Part shown: positions 10,044 through 20,532 of the stretch, piece after piece
Position numbering within the stretch: the stretch's first letter is position 1
Layout: each line of letters begins with the position of its first letter
Program-made: the position numbers and the translations under genes
The notes under the pieces: generated by a model
Databases searched by the model: none
What the model was told of the DNA's origin: nothing
The model's input: only the letters and a program-made list of their open reading frames with translations
Origin: Sporisorium sorghi
Taxonomy: Eukaryota > Basidiomycota > Ustilaginomycetes > Ustilaginales > Ustilaginaceae
Reading direction: 5' to 3'
Assembly (NCBI GenBank): GCA_023212695.1
Contig: JALCCG010000174.1
Span: 1 to 46,184, forward strand
DNA: 46,184 bases

Positions 10044-11153
10044 CAAAGCGCATTCGGAGACAAGCGTCCAAGAGGAGCGGCCGCTTGGCTTGCTTGATTG
10101 GATTGCATTCTCAAAAAGGGTTCTGCACGCCGCCGAAAAGAACACAACCCACACACCATTTTTTTTTGACACTGCCAAAGTGCTGCAGCAAAAAAAGGCG
10201 CGTCGAGAACCTCGGCTCAAGCAGCTTGTTCAAATCTAACAAATTACAAGCTCACATACACATAGTTGTAGTGATTTATGACTGACACACAGGCAAATCA
10301 GTCACGTGTGTAGGGAAAATAAAGCACCCATTGATGCTGTCTTTATAAAGGGATGCTGCATAGTGTACAGACACACACAAATTTGACACTTTTGAAAAAG
10401 ACTGGTGGAGACTTCTAAGCATGGCCAGGCTGTAGACAGCATTATACAGGCTGATTGGGAGCATGCTGCAGATTGTCAATGAGTTAAATTGTCAAAACAA
10501 TGCAGCAGCTGTACATTTTTGGCGTGGCGAGTCTCTCCATCTCTCCGCTTCGCTAGCGGTCTTTGGCTGCGATCCGAATGGGTTCCCGCACAGCCGCCGT
10601 TGTGGCCGCGACAGCAAAAGTGCCAAGTTTCGTCGTTCGGCAAGGGAACAGAAAGAAAGACGCTGCTGGGCGTGCAAAAGAGATCGGCGGCTTGCCCGAC
10701 ATTCATTGACTTTTGGAGAAGATCGAGCTTCGGAACGTCCTCTCATCTTTTGGTTTCGGAGTGATTCAGCAAGCTTCATTTGGCTCGGTGGTTGTCCAGA
10801 CGACGCTTCTGTGACCGCCACAAAAGAATGCAGAGCGTGTGAGCAGAAGGGAAAGAGGGCTGCCAAGCAGCGATGCACCGAAAGCGCTTCTTTGGCTTCA
10901 TCTGACTGCAGCCCGCCAACGCAGCATCGCACAGCACAGCCAACCAGCAAGCGAGCAAGCGCCAATCGCAATCAGCGTGAGAATCCCTCTAGGGACGTTG
11001 TCAGCTCCTCGTGTGAAGACAAACGAGAGTGAGAGCAAGAGCTAGAGTCAAAGGGAGAGAGTGAGAGTCATCGTTGAGCCCGGCTGTCACTCGCGCTGTC
11101 ATCCGATCCGATGAGATTCTGGAACCAAGCTGCCGACTTTCGATTCGCCCCCC

Positions 11154-11156
<3 letters not shown>

Positions 11157-11186
<30 letters not shown>
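11157..11186. repeat. (CTG)10 trinucleotide microsatellite
   Basis: Ten uninterrupted CTG units in the gene-poor region between the Zn2Cys6 gene and the FUSC-type gene. No supported reading frame covers it. About 120 bp further on is a run of 12 G (11304-11315). Confidence 0.95.
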
Positions 11187-11188
<2 letters not shown>

Positions 11189-12136
11189 ACTGGCACCGAC
11201 ACTCCGCTCAGCGAGAGTTTTGGTTTCAGAACTCGCTCGGGAGACCAAGGGTCTTTGCAGCGGGAACGACGGTTGACCAAAAATCACGCAAGATGCTGCC
11301 GATGGGGGGGGGGGGAGATTGCCGAGTCGGCTGCTCTTCGCTCTCACCACGTTTCTCTCTCTCTTTGTATCCTACAATTCGACCCCTATCGTGGGCGTCA
11401 CTAGCGTGCGTGTGGTACCTCGCTTTGGCTTCCGAGGAGAGATCTCGTGTGCGTGCACGGCTGCAGTGCGGTGCATTAGCTAAGTTTCGAGAACCTCGCT
11501 TGGATATGACGGAGTTTCCTTGGACGACCGTCGTTTAGCGCCCCAGCCTGCTGCACGTCGAATTCGACCGTCCCCAACATCGCTCGCGGAGCAGCTTCTC
11601 TCTGCATTGCCGCAGAAGCGGCTTCGTTTTGTCGCTGTAGCTCAGCTGCTCGACTCGAGCCAGCCATGGAGTCGACGACCCATGATCAAGGACCACCTCA
11701 ACCGGCTCGTCTGTGTCTCGGCGAGAATGCGACCGTCGTTGCTACAAATGAGCAACTCATCTCGGCCGCACCTCGGCGCTGCCAAGCTTCTGTCGATGCC
11801 GTCTAGTGCTGCGTCAATCAAGGGAACCACTGTTACAACCATCGCATCGCATCGATGTGCTCTGCTGAGATTAAAGCGAGCTACTCTAACGGACTGTCGG
11901 ACAGGCTACGAGCCGGTCAAAGCGACAAAAGCTAGCCGGTGAAATGCAACCCCACCGTCGCCTTCGAAGCCCAAGCTCTGGCACGGCATCAAGCTCGTCG
12001 CCTCACCCCCTCGGTCAGATGATATACGCTCGACGCTCGATCCATCACATCTTCAAAACAAGCTCTTAGCATGATCTCTAACTTACAGCCGGAGTGAGCC
12101 TATCCTAGAGCGTGGCGCCACCTTCTGCCCATCGCA

Positions 12137-15100
12137 TCATCGACCCGCACCGAGCTGGCTCCGAGACGGCTTCTTGCTCGCCAAAGGGCTCGGCACCACC
12201 GAGCTCGCACCCACCACAAAGTGTCGCTCGAAATCATCCACACTGCCACCCCACACGCCAAAGTTCTGCTGCGTCAGCCTGCCCAGCGTGTCCAGCTGAT
12301 CGATCACGTCCTTCATCGCCAGCGCATACGAGTAGAACAGCAGATACGCGCTCGACCCACGCACCGCCCGCCGCTTCACCACCGGCAACTCGCGGATCCG
12401 ATCCAGCAGCCGCGCTCGGCACTGCCCAGCCGGTGGGAAGTACGGCGGCACGGGACTCTTCAGGTGGAACGCCGAGCCGAGCGTGTAAAAGTACAACAGG
12501 ACGTTGCCCACCATCTCGCGGCGCTCGGCGTTGACAGGGATCACAAAGTCGCGCCGCACGTGTCGGTACCAGTCCTGCCGTGTCGTGACGCAGCGCATGC
12601 TGTGCAGCTTGTCAAGGATGGTCTGACAGCACGCCAGCATGGAGCGATATGTGGCCACGGGGAATGGGCCTTTGAGTCGCGGTTCGTTTTTCGTTTGTGC
12701 TAGAAGCCCTTCCAGCTTGATCAGCGACACTTGCAGGTGCAGCTCGATCGCTTGGAACTCGTCGCCGTGTCGCGATGCAAATGTTCCAAGCAGTGCCGCT
12801 TCTTCGTCGTCATCGTGAGAGTCGTCGACGTCTCGATCGTCGCCATCCTGCCCCTCGTAGCTGTCGTACCCTTCCCCGTCTCCGTTGATGTCGGGACGCG
12901 CCTGTGATGGGTCTCGTGAGTACGACAGCACCAAGCGCTGATACAGCCATGCCAGCTTGAACAGCACGTCCGACACGCCCAGTGCCAGCTGACGTCGCGC
13001 TTCAAACGGCCACACCAGCTGATTGAGCACCGTCGCCCACAGCACACCCACAATCACCGAGACCGTGCGCTGGTATGCGATCTGCTCCACCTCGACATTG
13101 GTCTTGCGCAGGTTGTAGCTGTACAGCGCCGTGAGATTGTACGTGAGCAGCACAAAGCGCCCACTCGACGCCAGCTGAGGCTTGCCCACAATGTAGCGGA
13201 AGCAAGGGATCGAGAACAGCACTCCAAAGGCGGGCAGCACAATGTTGTTGTCCGGGAACAGCTTGTAGACGCCGACCGCAGCGCAGGCGCCCAGCACGGT
13301 CCCCACGATGCGGTGCAGGCTCATGTGGTTCGATTGGCCCACTGTTGGCGACAGCACCACCATGAAGCTCACCAGCGCCCATTGGCCCTGATACTTGGTG
13401 AAGATCGGCCGTGTCGAAGGGAAGAAAGCCGGGCTGGCCAGCAGAGCGCTGCCGAGACCGGCCTTGATCGAGAATTTGGTATCGGGCTGACGGAAGAACT
13501 CGCCGATCTGCCACACCAGACGCTGCAGCTTGTCTTGCCACGTCATGGCTTTGGGTGTCTGGTGCGTGTCGACAGCATGCCGACGGTTCGAAGGAAAGTC
13601 GAGCGGCGTCGTCATTCTCTTGGCCGCTGTTGCTGCGGTGCCTTTGGCCGTCTTGCCGTACCTGCTCTTACGTCTAATGCCTCCTCGTTGGCCCCATCTC
13701 CAGCCGAGCATCGAAGCGTACTCTGACAGCATGGTGCCGAAGGTACTGACAAAGAGACGCAGGCGCATCCATCGCGATGTTTGCCTTGCCAATGCGATGT
13801 GCTCCTCTGCTTGGCGGATCTCTTCGAGCGCTTCGACGAGCACCTCCAACTCTTTGGCAAACTCTTCCAGATTAAAGACAAAGAAGAAGATGAGAAAGAC
13901 GCCTTCATCACCGTTGTTGTTTTGCAACAGACTCTTGGTGGTGCCGTTCGCGCTCTGGTCTGCTAAAGCTTTGTGATCGGTACCGTCGAGCTGCTGTGCG
14001 AGCTTCTTGGGCTCCATGGTGTAGATGCGCTTGATGGCGACCGTCTGCTCGTGCTGGAATCTGCGCAGTGCCTTGGAAATGTTGCTTTGAAGGCCATCGA
14101 AGCTCGAGCCTGGTATATAGGCGCCAGCTGACGTGCCGCCGTAGTCAATCCAGGTGCCTGTGCCCGTGTTGCCGCCGCCGCCGCCGCCGCCGCCGCTGTT
14201 GTTGTTGTTGTTGGCCGTCAGAGTGGATGCGTCTGCGAACAGCGTCTTGTGGTCCGCACTGATGGGCTCGCTTGCGATGAAAGTGGACCGCAGACCTCGG
14301 AGAGTACGACAGCAAGAGAAGACGAGACTGCGCATGTGTGGGCCGACGCTGGCGATAAAGTCTTCAAAGGCGGTGGCATCGTTAGCGCCCTCGGAAGACT
14401 CGGCTTTCTGCTCCGAATCGCCAGTGTGACTGCCAAAGTCCGACTCTGACTCGAACATGTCGGCCAACCTCGAGGAAGCCGGACGATGCTTGACGGGATG
14501 CGCGTCGTCGGCCGCCTCGTATCGCGCTTGAGTCTGGGCCTGCGTCTCTTCTCTAGCCGCTTGTTGCGCTTCTCTGCGTGCTGCCATGATTTGGTGCTGG
14601 AGACCACAGCTGCTTCGGAGACCGGTGAGATGCTGCGCTAGTCGGTTGAGCGAGTCGGTGGCCTCGACGTACTTGGCACTCATGCCTCGCATCCTCAAGT
14701 CGAAGAGCGACTCGAGCTTGGCCTCTTCCAAGTTCTTCTTGAGCGAGGTGAAGCTGTCGTGGTGGTCATCGATGGCGCGCTTGATGCGGTCGCTCTTGAA
14801 GTGGAAATTGGACGGGTCTTCGAGCAGGAATGTCTTTGTGAGGACGCGCAGAAGCGTAGAGAATCCGCGCAAGTTGCGGACAATGTCGCCCTGCAGATTG
14901 GAAGTGGCGCTCTGGGGCCACACGGAGAAGCAGACGAGGTTGCTGATGAAGGAGCCGGCCAACACGACGAGCGTCACCTGGAACGTCTTTTCGGTGGAGA
15001 AGTGGCCGAGGTGGAGCGAGCCCTCTTTGACAACGACGGTGAAGACGATGATCGAGATGAGCGAGCAGGCGGTGTTGAACTGGGGCTTGGCGACCTTGAT

Positions 15101-16606
15101 CTTGGCGTATCCGACGAGCGCCATGCCGAGACCGAGGAAGAAGAGGACGCTGACGATGTCCGAGATGATGATGCGGTCGGTCTCGTGCAGGAAGACGGCG
15201 ACGGCCATGGAGAAGAAGCCGAGTGCAACAGCGTAGACGAATGCACCGAGCGCAAAGATATCGGCCTCGATCATGGCACCGAGGGTCTTGGCAGGATGGA
15301 AGTAGACGGCGACGGTGGCAATCATGTGGAGGTTGGACAAGGGCACGTCGTCGTCTGGATCGTTGTTGGGCAGGAAGCTGGCAAGCCAGCGGCTGAGGGG
15401 TGCCGAGTAGGTGAAAAGCGACGCGAAAAGGTAGGCTAGAGCGCACTTGAAGATGCTTCGTTGGAGCAGGGTGAGATGGGCGCCGCTCAAGTAGTAGGCT
15501 CCAGAGCACCAGAAGGCTTGGAGTGACGGAGTTAGGCCATTCGAGGTAGACGGCCCTGCTTCTCCGTTCTGGTGTATCGCGCCGAGTCTGTTGGAGGCGG
15601 CTGCCTGCTTTCGCGGCGTTTGACCGGCACCTGTTGAGGTGTTCGCATTTGTCTGAGCTTCGCCGTCGTTGTCAGTGTCCGTGTCGGTATCCGTGTCCGA
15701 CTCGGAGTCGGTCTCGCTATCTAGAAGATGCTCTTGTGTCGAATAGAGCAGCGGGTCTTGTCCTAGCGGCGTCTGATCGGGATTGTTGTTGAGCATGCTG
15801 GTCGGCTCTTCGCTGAGCGAAGCACTGTGCCCGAAGACATCGTCCATGTTGCTTTGGGCAGGGAGCTTAGGCGTGGACGCAAGAGGAGCACCGGAAGCTG
15901 CACCCCTGCCCTCATTTTGCGCGTTTGAGGAGCGGGAACGAAGCTTGAAGCTCGAGCTCCCTTTGAAGGAGGAAGGAGCTGGGATGCTGGCGAGTGAATC
16001 GTCAGGATGATCTGGTTCGGCGCTTTGGATGAACGATGCTGCTCGCTGCAGAAAGCCAGGTCGATCAGCGGAGGAGGGGCCAACAGAGATACGTGCTGCT
16101 GGAGATGTGGACCTTGTTCTATCGGTGTGTGCGATTGACAGACGCTTGCTCTTCCTGTTCTGGCGCAATCGAGAGCGAGGGCGACCCGATGCATCCTGGT
16201 CTGCCTCGTCGTCAAACAAATGAGCGAGGGATTGCCATTGCTCTGCGTATTGACCTGGCGCTAGCAGGTGATCGATGTCGGTGCGTAGCGTATCGGATGT
16301 GATGCCTTCATCGTCGAATCTAAGCTCGTCTTCAAAGGCACGAGAGCGACGGTTGGCAGGGTCGGCTCCCTTCTTGAGGGCTGAAGTGACTCGAACACGC
16401 TGACGAACAGCATTCCAAAGATTGGGACGAAGAGTGCCGCTGGAGGGAAGCGATTGGGTGCTGCTGGGATGGTCGCGATCCGAGACGATACGGCGGATGA
16501 CGGGTCGAGGTGATGGTGGTGGTAAGAGCAACGAGCCGCCTCCGCCGCCCGACGGAGATGGCTGAGCAACTCGCTGCTGTTTGCCGTTCTGCTGCGTGCT
16601 CGACAT
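12137..16606 (-). CDS. FUSC/ArAE-type multi-pass membrane protein, putative transporter
   Basis: A 1,489-residue single-exon membrane protein. The first ~370 residues are polar and low-complexity, including a Ser/Asp/Thr acidic repeat. A first membrane block of about six helices (near residues 380-565) resembles the putative ER-transporter N-terminal domain of fungal DUF2422/ArAE_2_N proteins. A long cytosolic stretch has Gly and Asn runs. A second block (about 1045-1180) holds the FUSC signature: GQWALVSFMVVLSPTVGQSN, then HRIVGTVLGACAAV, as in fusaric-acid resistance and aromatic-acid efflux proteins. A C-terminal DUF2421-like region follows. Family members are thought to export small organic acids, or to act in the secretory pathway like Bre4; the substrate is unknown. 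I chose the ATG at 16606 (MSSTQQNG) over one 24 bp upstream at 16630; both are plausible. Confidence 0.82.
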   Translation of the reverse strand: MSSTQQNGKQQRVAQPSPSGGGGGSLLLPPPSPRPVIRRIVSDRDHPSSTQSLPSSGTLRPNLWNAVRQRVRVTSALKKGADPANRRSRAFEDELRFDDEGITSDTLRTDIDHLLAPGQYAEQWQSLAHLFDDEADQDASGRPRSRLRQNRKSKRLSIAHTDRTRSTSPAARISVGPSSADRPGFLQRAASFIQSAEPDHPDDSLASIPAPSSFKGSSSFKLRSRSSNAQNEGRGAASGAPLASTPKLPAQSNMDDVFGHSASLSEEPTSMLNNNPDQTPLGQDPLLYSTQEHLLDSETDSESDTDTDTDTDNDGEAQTNANTSTGAGQTPRKQAAASNRLGAIHQNGEAGPSTSNGLTPSLQAFWCSGAYYLSGAHLTLLQRSIFKCALAYLFASLFTYSAPLSRWLASFLPNNDPDDDVPLSNLHMIATVAVYFHPAKTLGAMIEADIFALGAFVYAVALGFFSMAVAVFLHETDRIIISDIVSVLFFLGLGMALVGYAKIKVAKPQFNTACSLISIIVFTVVVKEGSLHLGHFSTEKTFQVTLVVLAGSFISNLVCFSVWPQSATSNLQGDIVRNLRGFSTLLRVLTKTFLLEDPSNFHFKSDRIKRAIDDHHDSFTSLKKNLEEAKLESLFDLRMRGMSAKYVEATDSLNRLAQHLTGLRSSCGLQHQIMAARREAQQAAREETQAQTQARYEAADDAHPVKHRPASSRLADMFESESDFGSHTGDSEQKAESSEGANDATAFEDFIASVGPHMRSLVFSCCRTLRGLRSTFIASEPISADHKTLFADASTLTANNNNNSGGGGGGGGNTGTGTWIDYGGTSAGAYIPGSSFDGLQSNISKALRRFQHEQTVAIKRIYTMEPKKLAQQLDGTDHKALADQSANGTTKSLLQNNNGDEGVFLIFFFVFNLEEFAKELEVLVEALEEIRQAEEHIALARQTSRWMRLRLFVSTFGTMLSEYASMLGWRWGQRGGIRRKSRYGKTAKGTAATAAKRMTTPLDFPSNRRHAVDTHQTPKAMTWQDKLQRLVWQIGEFFRQPDTKFSIKAGLGSALLASPAFFPSTRPIFTKYQGQWALVSFMVVLSPTVGQSNHMSLHRIVGTVLGACAAVGVYKLFPDNNIVLPAFGVLFSIPCFRYIVGKPQLASSGRFVLLTYNLTALYSYNLRKTNVEVEQIAYQRTVSVIVGVLWATVLNQLVWPFEARRQLALGVSDVLFKLAWLYQRLVLSYSRDPSQARPDINGDGEGYDSYEGQDGDDRDVDDSHDDDEEAALLGTFASRHGDEFQAIELHLQVSLIKLEGLLAQTKNEPRLKGPFPVATYRSMLACCQTILDKLHSMRCVTTRQDWYRHVRRDFVIPVNAERREMVGNVLLYFYTLGSAFHLKSPVPPYFPPAGQCRARLLDRIRELPVVKRRAVRGSSAYLLFYSYALAMKDVIDQLDTLGRLTQQNFGVWGGSVDDFERHFVVGASSVVPSPLASKKPSRSQLGAGR

Positions 16607-17123
16607 GATGCTTCTAGAGCAGATTGCCATTCATCTCCGGAGAGAGAGTTAAAGGGGAGAGCAGGGCAGATTGGCGAGGTCGGATCGCTTCCGTCGACTG
16701 TGGTGACGATGGTGACAAAGAAAGAATCGTTGCTGCGGACGAGCCGACGAAGGAAAGGCGAGATGTGTGTGTTGTTCTTTCTTCATGCAGGGTTGCAGGG
16801 TCGCAGCGTGAGTTTCCTCGGCCTCGTCACAGCGCGTATTTTGCTTGCGAACCCCTGACCTGTCGAACTTTATTTAATCCAAGTCACAAAATTGTGACAA
16901 AAGTCGCCGAACCGCACAGACCTCGACGAAGAACGTCGACCCTGAACGCTGCCTAGGAGCATTGTGATTGTGTGGGGTCAAGACGACAGACACGCAAGGA
17001 CCCACAGTCAAGCCCATCTCATCTCTCGCGCCCATCACCTCTCCGTTAACTAGATCAAGCTTCGATCACGGTGATGCCTTCTCGGTGCGGAAGACACGCC
17101 GACACGGCTCGGTGCTGAATCCA
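16607..17123. promoter_or_regulatory. Divergent promoter with a 16-bp inverted repeat
   Basis: A 517-bp interval between the leftward FUSC-type gene and the rightward PSP/zinc-knuckle gene. At 16883-16898 lies a near-palindrome with 7-bp arms, GTCACAA-AA-TTGTGAC, of the kind bound by dimeric regulators; no factor is known to me for it. The frame of the PSP gene stays open upstream to 16968 but starts there with TTG, so I treat it as leader. Confidence 0.5.
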
Positions 17124-19185
17124 ATGGGTCTCTTCACAAGCTCGTCTTCTGCGTCGCGACGACCCACATCAGCTGTGCCTCTCAAGCGCCGTTCATTGGG
17201 ACGCAGCAGGGAGAGCTTGTCCAAGAGCGTTCTCCATCAAGACAACTCGCAAGCTCAAGCGGCGCCGTCGCCGAACGGAGCCGGAACTGTGGCTGAAGAA
17301 AGCGTTCATCAAAACGATCCGCAAATCGAATCTGTCTTGGACAGTCAAAGCGTTCAGCAGCTTCAAGCTCAGCCTTCATCAGCTGCGGAACCAGAGCTCA
17401 GCAAATCAACGCTCTCGACTGAAAGGTACTTAAAGTGGAACGAGGACGAGGACGAGGACGAGGAAGCGGATCCAGAACTAGCGGACCTGCAGAGCGACAA
17501 CACATTCCTCTACGACAGGCAGCTTCCACTCGACTCAGCACTCGGCACCGGCCTCGATCATCCTCCAAAACTCGATCTGCTCCAACAAATCGACGCTTAC
17601 GTGGCAGAGCACCACTTGGACTGCCTCGGCATCACACACCACAAGGAGCTCGTTTGTCACGACAATCGTCTCGTGCCCTTCTTCGCCAAAGCGCCGCGCT
17701 TCCTTTCCATACATTCGCTCAAGCGCAAGGAGCTCGATCGCGACTATACCGACGTCGCCGATACCGCCGATACATGTCCGCGTAAAGAGCTTTGCCTCGG
17801 TCGCTGTCTGCTCGGCTTCAGCTGTCCCACCCGGGATTTGAGCGTCGATCGAAGCCAGACGTCGGGCTGACGGACGAGGTTAAACGGCCATCAATAGGAT
17901 GTCAGCCTCGCCTGCACCGTCGGGGTGCAGCCTCGAGAGCGGCGAATGGAACGACGAAGATCAGTCATTCTACTTTGATGCCCACCCGACTCCATACGAA
18001 TCCTTTGATCCGGACCAGTCCTTCGAGGGCTATCAGTATCTCTTCACAAAGCCGCGACTCGGTCATGCGGCAACCGGCGCATCCTCGTCGATGGAGCCGC
18101 TAGGAAGTCACTCCAAGCTCGAGCATGAAGAACAAGAACCTCTGCAGCAAAAGCAGCAGGAGCGACCTGAACGCTGCTGCTTCAATTGCGGCGAGAGCGA
18201 CCACGCCGTAGCGCAATGCCCTCATCCCAGAGACCGCGAACGCATCCGTCAGCGTCGCCTCGAGTTCGAAGAAAGCAAAGCGCAACGAGGTGGAGACGAC
18301 AATGATGGTGGCTTCGGAGAGATCAATGGACATGCGAGGATTCACGAGCAGGTGGCCTCTGCCGAGCAGCGACTCCGCTGGCTGGACGAATTCGTTCCGG
18401 GCAAGCCGAGTCAAGCTCTCGTTGAAGCACTTCTGCCGGAGACAGACAATCACGGCTGGGACGATCAAGGACAGACACGTCACGAGCAAAGGTCAGCAAC
18501 AGACTTGCCTTATCTGCACCGTATGCTCGTTTGGGGATATCCACCCGGCTGGATCTCGTCTCAAGATCCAATCGAACAGATACGACAGCGCATCAAGAAT
18601 GACTCGCAGTGGGACTCTGTCGAGGTGTTGACAGGCTTTGACGTTGCAGCCTTGGACAAGAAAGCCCCTTCAAAGCCCGCCGCCGCAGCCACTCCAGCAA
18701 TGACTCCCAAATCAGAGCAAAGCCGAAGTGATGGCGAGCCAAAGAAGAGATGGGTCGACTATCAGATCGATCTGTTTGACAGCTGTCGGCTGCAAAGCTT
18801 CGACACGGTGTACCGTGCACCTCTTCCTCAGATGCAGGAACCAGCGATCCATGATCGTTCTTACGACTGGGAGCGCTCCAACGACAGGCGATCGTTTCGA
18901 CCGTCGCAACATGAAAACGAAAGACAGCGGAAGCGTACACCGAGGGAGCACGGGGAAGACGAGCGGGCAGCCTTGTGGAAGCGACTGATGAGTGAGAGAT
19001 CTGCCTCACCACCGCCACGCCGCGATGAGCGAGCTGGAGCAACGAGACGCACACCTATTCGCATCGATCGTCCTCACCCGTATGCACCGCCACTGCCGCC
19101 GCCGTCGCCTCCTCCTCCCCTTCCTCCTCCGCCTCCTCCTCCTTCTTGTCCGCCACCAGCATTACCGCCTCCGCCGCCTTTGTGA
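17124..19185 (+). CDS. Zinc-knuckle and PSP-domain protein, ZCCHC8-like (spliced)
   Basis: Two exons, 17124-17781 and 17906-19185, give 645 residues. The 124-nt intron starts GTAAAG, has CTGAC at 17865-17869 and ends CAG; the splice makes a Pro codon and joins ADTCP to SPAPSGCS in frame. Without it the two frames look like separate genes only 28 bp apart. A CCHC knuckle (CFNCGESDHAVAQC, about residue 311) and a PSP motif (DLPYLHRMLVWGYPPGW, about 419) occur in the order seen in ZCCHC8, the scaffold of the nuclear exosome targeting complex, so a role in nuclear RNA decay or splicing is likely. The N-terminal half is acidic and not recognised. The last ~30 residues are almost pure proline runs. 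The start is the first ATG in frame. Confidence 0.75.
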
Positions 19186-19546
19186 CCGTCTATATGTAAT
19201 AGTAACCGCACGCATCCTCCGAATATCGCAATCTTGTCAACATTGAAAGACATGCCGACGCATTGTCTGCTCTCGAGCGTGAAAGAAGTTCTCAGTTTGC
19301 GAAGAATCGGAGTCGGATACGGTTTCGGAAGATCTTGCGGTGCCAAGTCCGAAAAAGCGTCGGAGCTTGGCCTGTCAAGCAAGCCGTCTTCGCATCAAGG
19401 TGGAGGGGCGATGACACACGCGTGCTCGGACCACCTCGCGAATCTTTCGTTCGTCACTGCTTCAGAGCAAGCTTGCATCCTTCTTCCTCACTACCACCAC
19501 CATCGCACACATTATTGCTGGTCGCTCGCTATCAGCGCATACAAGA
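19186..19546. other. Intergenic region between PSP gene and aldo-keto reductase
   Basis: A 361-bp gap between two rightward genes, carrying the 3' UTR of the first and the promoter and leader of the second. No conserved reading frame, repeat or RNA gene seen. Confidence 0.5.
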
Positions 19547-20532
19547 ATGACAGGACGATTCGCTCCGCTGCCAGGCGAAACGCTCACGCTCTCCTCCTCG
19601 ATCAAGATGGTCGACGGCTACACGATGCCGCGCTTTGGCATTGGAGCATGGGATATGCGCGGCTCCGAGTGCAAGCAGGCGCTGCTCAACGCCTTCGACA
19701 AGGTGGGCTATCGACACATTGACACGGCGCGCTACTACAGGAACGAAGCCGAGTGTGGTCAAGCAGTGCGCGAGAGCAGCGTGCCTCGCTCGCAGCTGTT
19801 CTACACCACCAAGGTGTACCTCAACGAGCTCGGCGGTGGTGCGAAAACACGCTCGGCGGTTGAAGACAGTCTCGCGAAAGCTGGGCTTGAGTACCTCGAC
19901 CTGGTGCTGGTGCATGCACCCGACGGCGGCACCAAGTTCCGCCTCGACTCGTGGGCCACGCTCAGCGAGCTCGTGCACGAAGGCAAGGTGCGAAGTCTCG
20001 GCGTGTCCAATTTCGGCCCTCAGCACATCGAAGAGCTGATCAACAGCAAGCCCAAAGTGCTCCCCGTATGCAACCAGATCGAGTGCCACCCCTTCTTTGC
20101 ACAGAAAGAGGTGCGGGCTGCGTCGGAGAAGCACTCGATCATCGTGCAGGCCTACTGCCCGCTCGCAAGGGGTCAATACTACGGAGATGCCACGCTGCAG
20201 AAAGTGGCCAAAGAGACGGGCAAGACGGAAGCTCAGGTGATGCTGCGCTGGCTGGTGCAGCATGGCATTGTGGCGCTGCCCAAGAGCAGCAATCCCAAGA
20301 GACAGGCAGAGAACGCAGAGTGTCTGTCGTTTGAGTTGTCGGATGAGCAGATGCGGGGTAAGCACAGATACGACGGAGCTGATACGAAGTTCTAGAAGGA
20401 TGAAAGACTGACTGACCATCGCAGCCCGCTTTGCGCATCCATCCTCTTCCTCTTTGGACAGAACTCGACTCGCTCGACCGTGGCGACAAGGGTTGGGTGG
20501 AAGTTCAGACTCAGAGCCAGCACTGCAAGTAG
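19547..20532 (+). CDS. Aldo-keto reductase (spliced)
   Basis: Two exons, 19547-20357 and 20462-20532, give 293 residues, a normal size for a cytosolic NAD(P)H-dependent aldo-keto reductase acting on aldehydes and ketones. The catalytic tetrad is complete: D59 and Y64 in HIDTARYYRNEAE, K89 in YTTKV, H123 in LVHAP. The cofactor motif LPKSSNPKR is present. The 104-nt intron (GTAAGC...CAG, CTGAC inside) matters: reading through it gives a nonsense tail ending at 20395, while splicing restores the family's C-terminal MRELDSLDRGDKGW, then a short tail ending HCK. The sequence resembles the 2,5-diketo-gluconate/xylose reductase-like AKR group; the substrate cannot be assigned. Confidence 0.92.

Larger units (their letters stand above)
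9273..12136. promoter_or_regulatory. Long gene-poor region upstream of the Zn2Cys6 gene
   Basis: About 2.9 kb lie between the start of the leftward regulator and the stop of the leftward FUSC-type gene. I see no convincing gene; open frames at 10463-11032 and elsewhere lack conserved motifs and are rich in Ser, Arg and Cys like chance translations. The stretch holds an 8-bp tandem array (9972-10043), an AT-richer island (about 10236-10510), a GTCACGTG E-box (10301-10308), (CTG)10 (11157-11186) and G12 (11304-11315). The likeliest role is an extended promoter and leader for the regulator. A non-coding RNA or a small unrecognised gene is possible. Confidence 0.5.

Noticed and set aside
10463..11032. 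Possible 189-codon gene in the long intergenic region
   Set aside because: No domain, odd composition (Ser, Arg, Cys), overlapping frames on the other strand equally long; not supportable.
17899..19185. A separate gene starting at the ATG 17899, distinct from the frame 17124-17870
   Set aside because: Only 28 bp would separate two genes; a GTAAAG donor at 17782, CTGAC branch and CAG at 17905 join the frames perfectly.
19532..20419. Minus-strand open frame (295 codons) over the aldo-keto reductase
   Set aside because: The plus strand has a complete catalytic tetrad and cofactor motif; the antisense frame has none.
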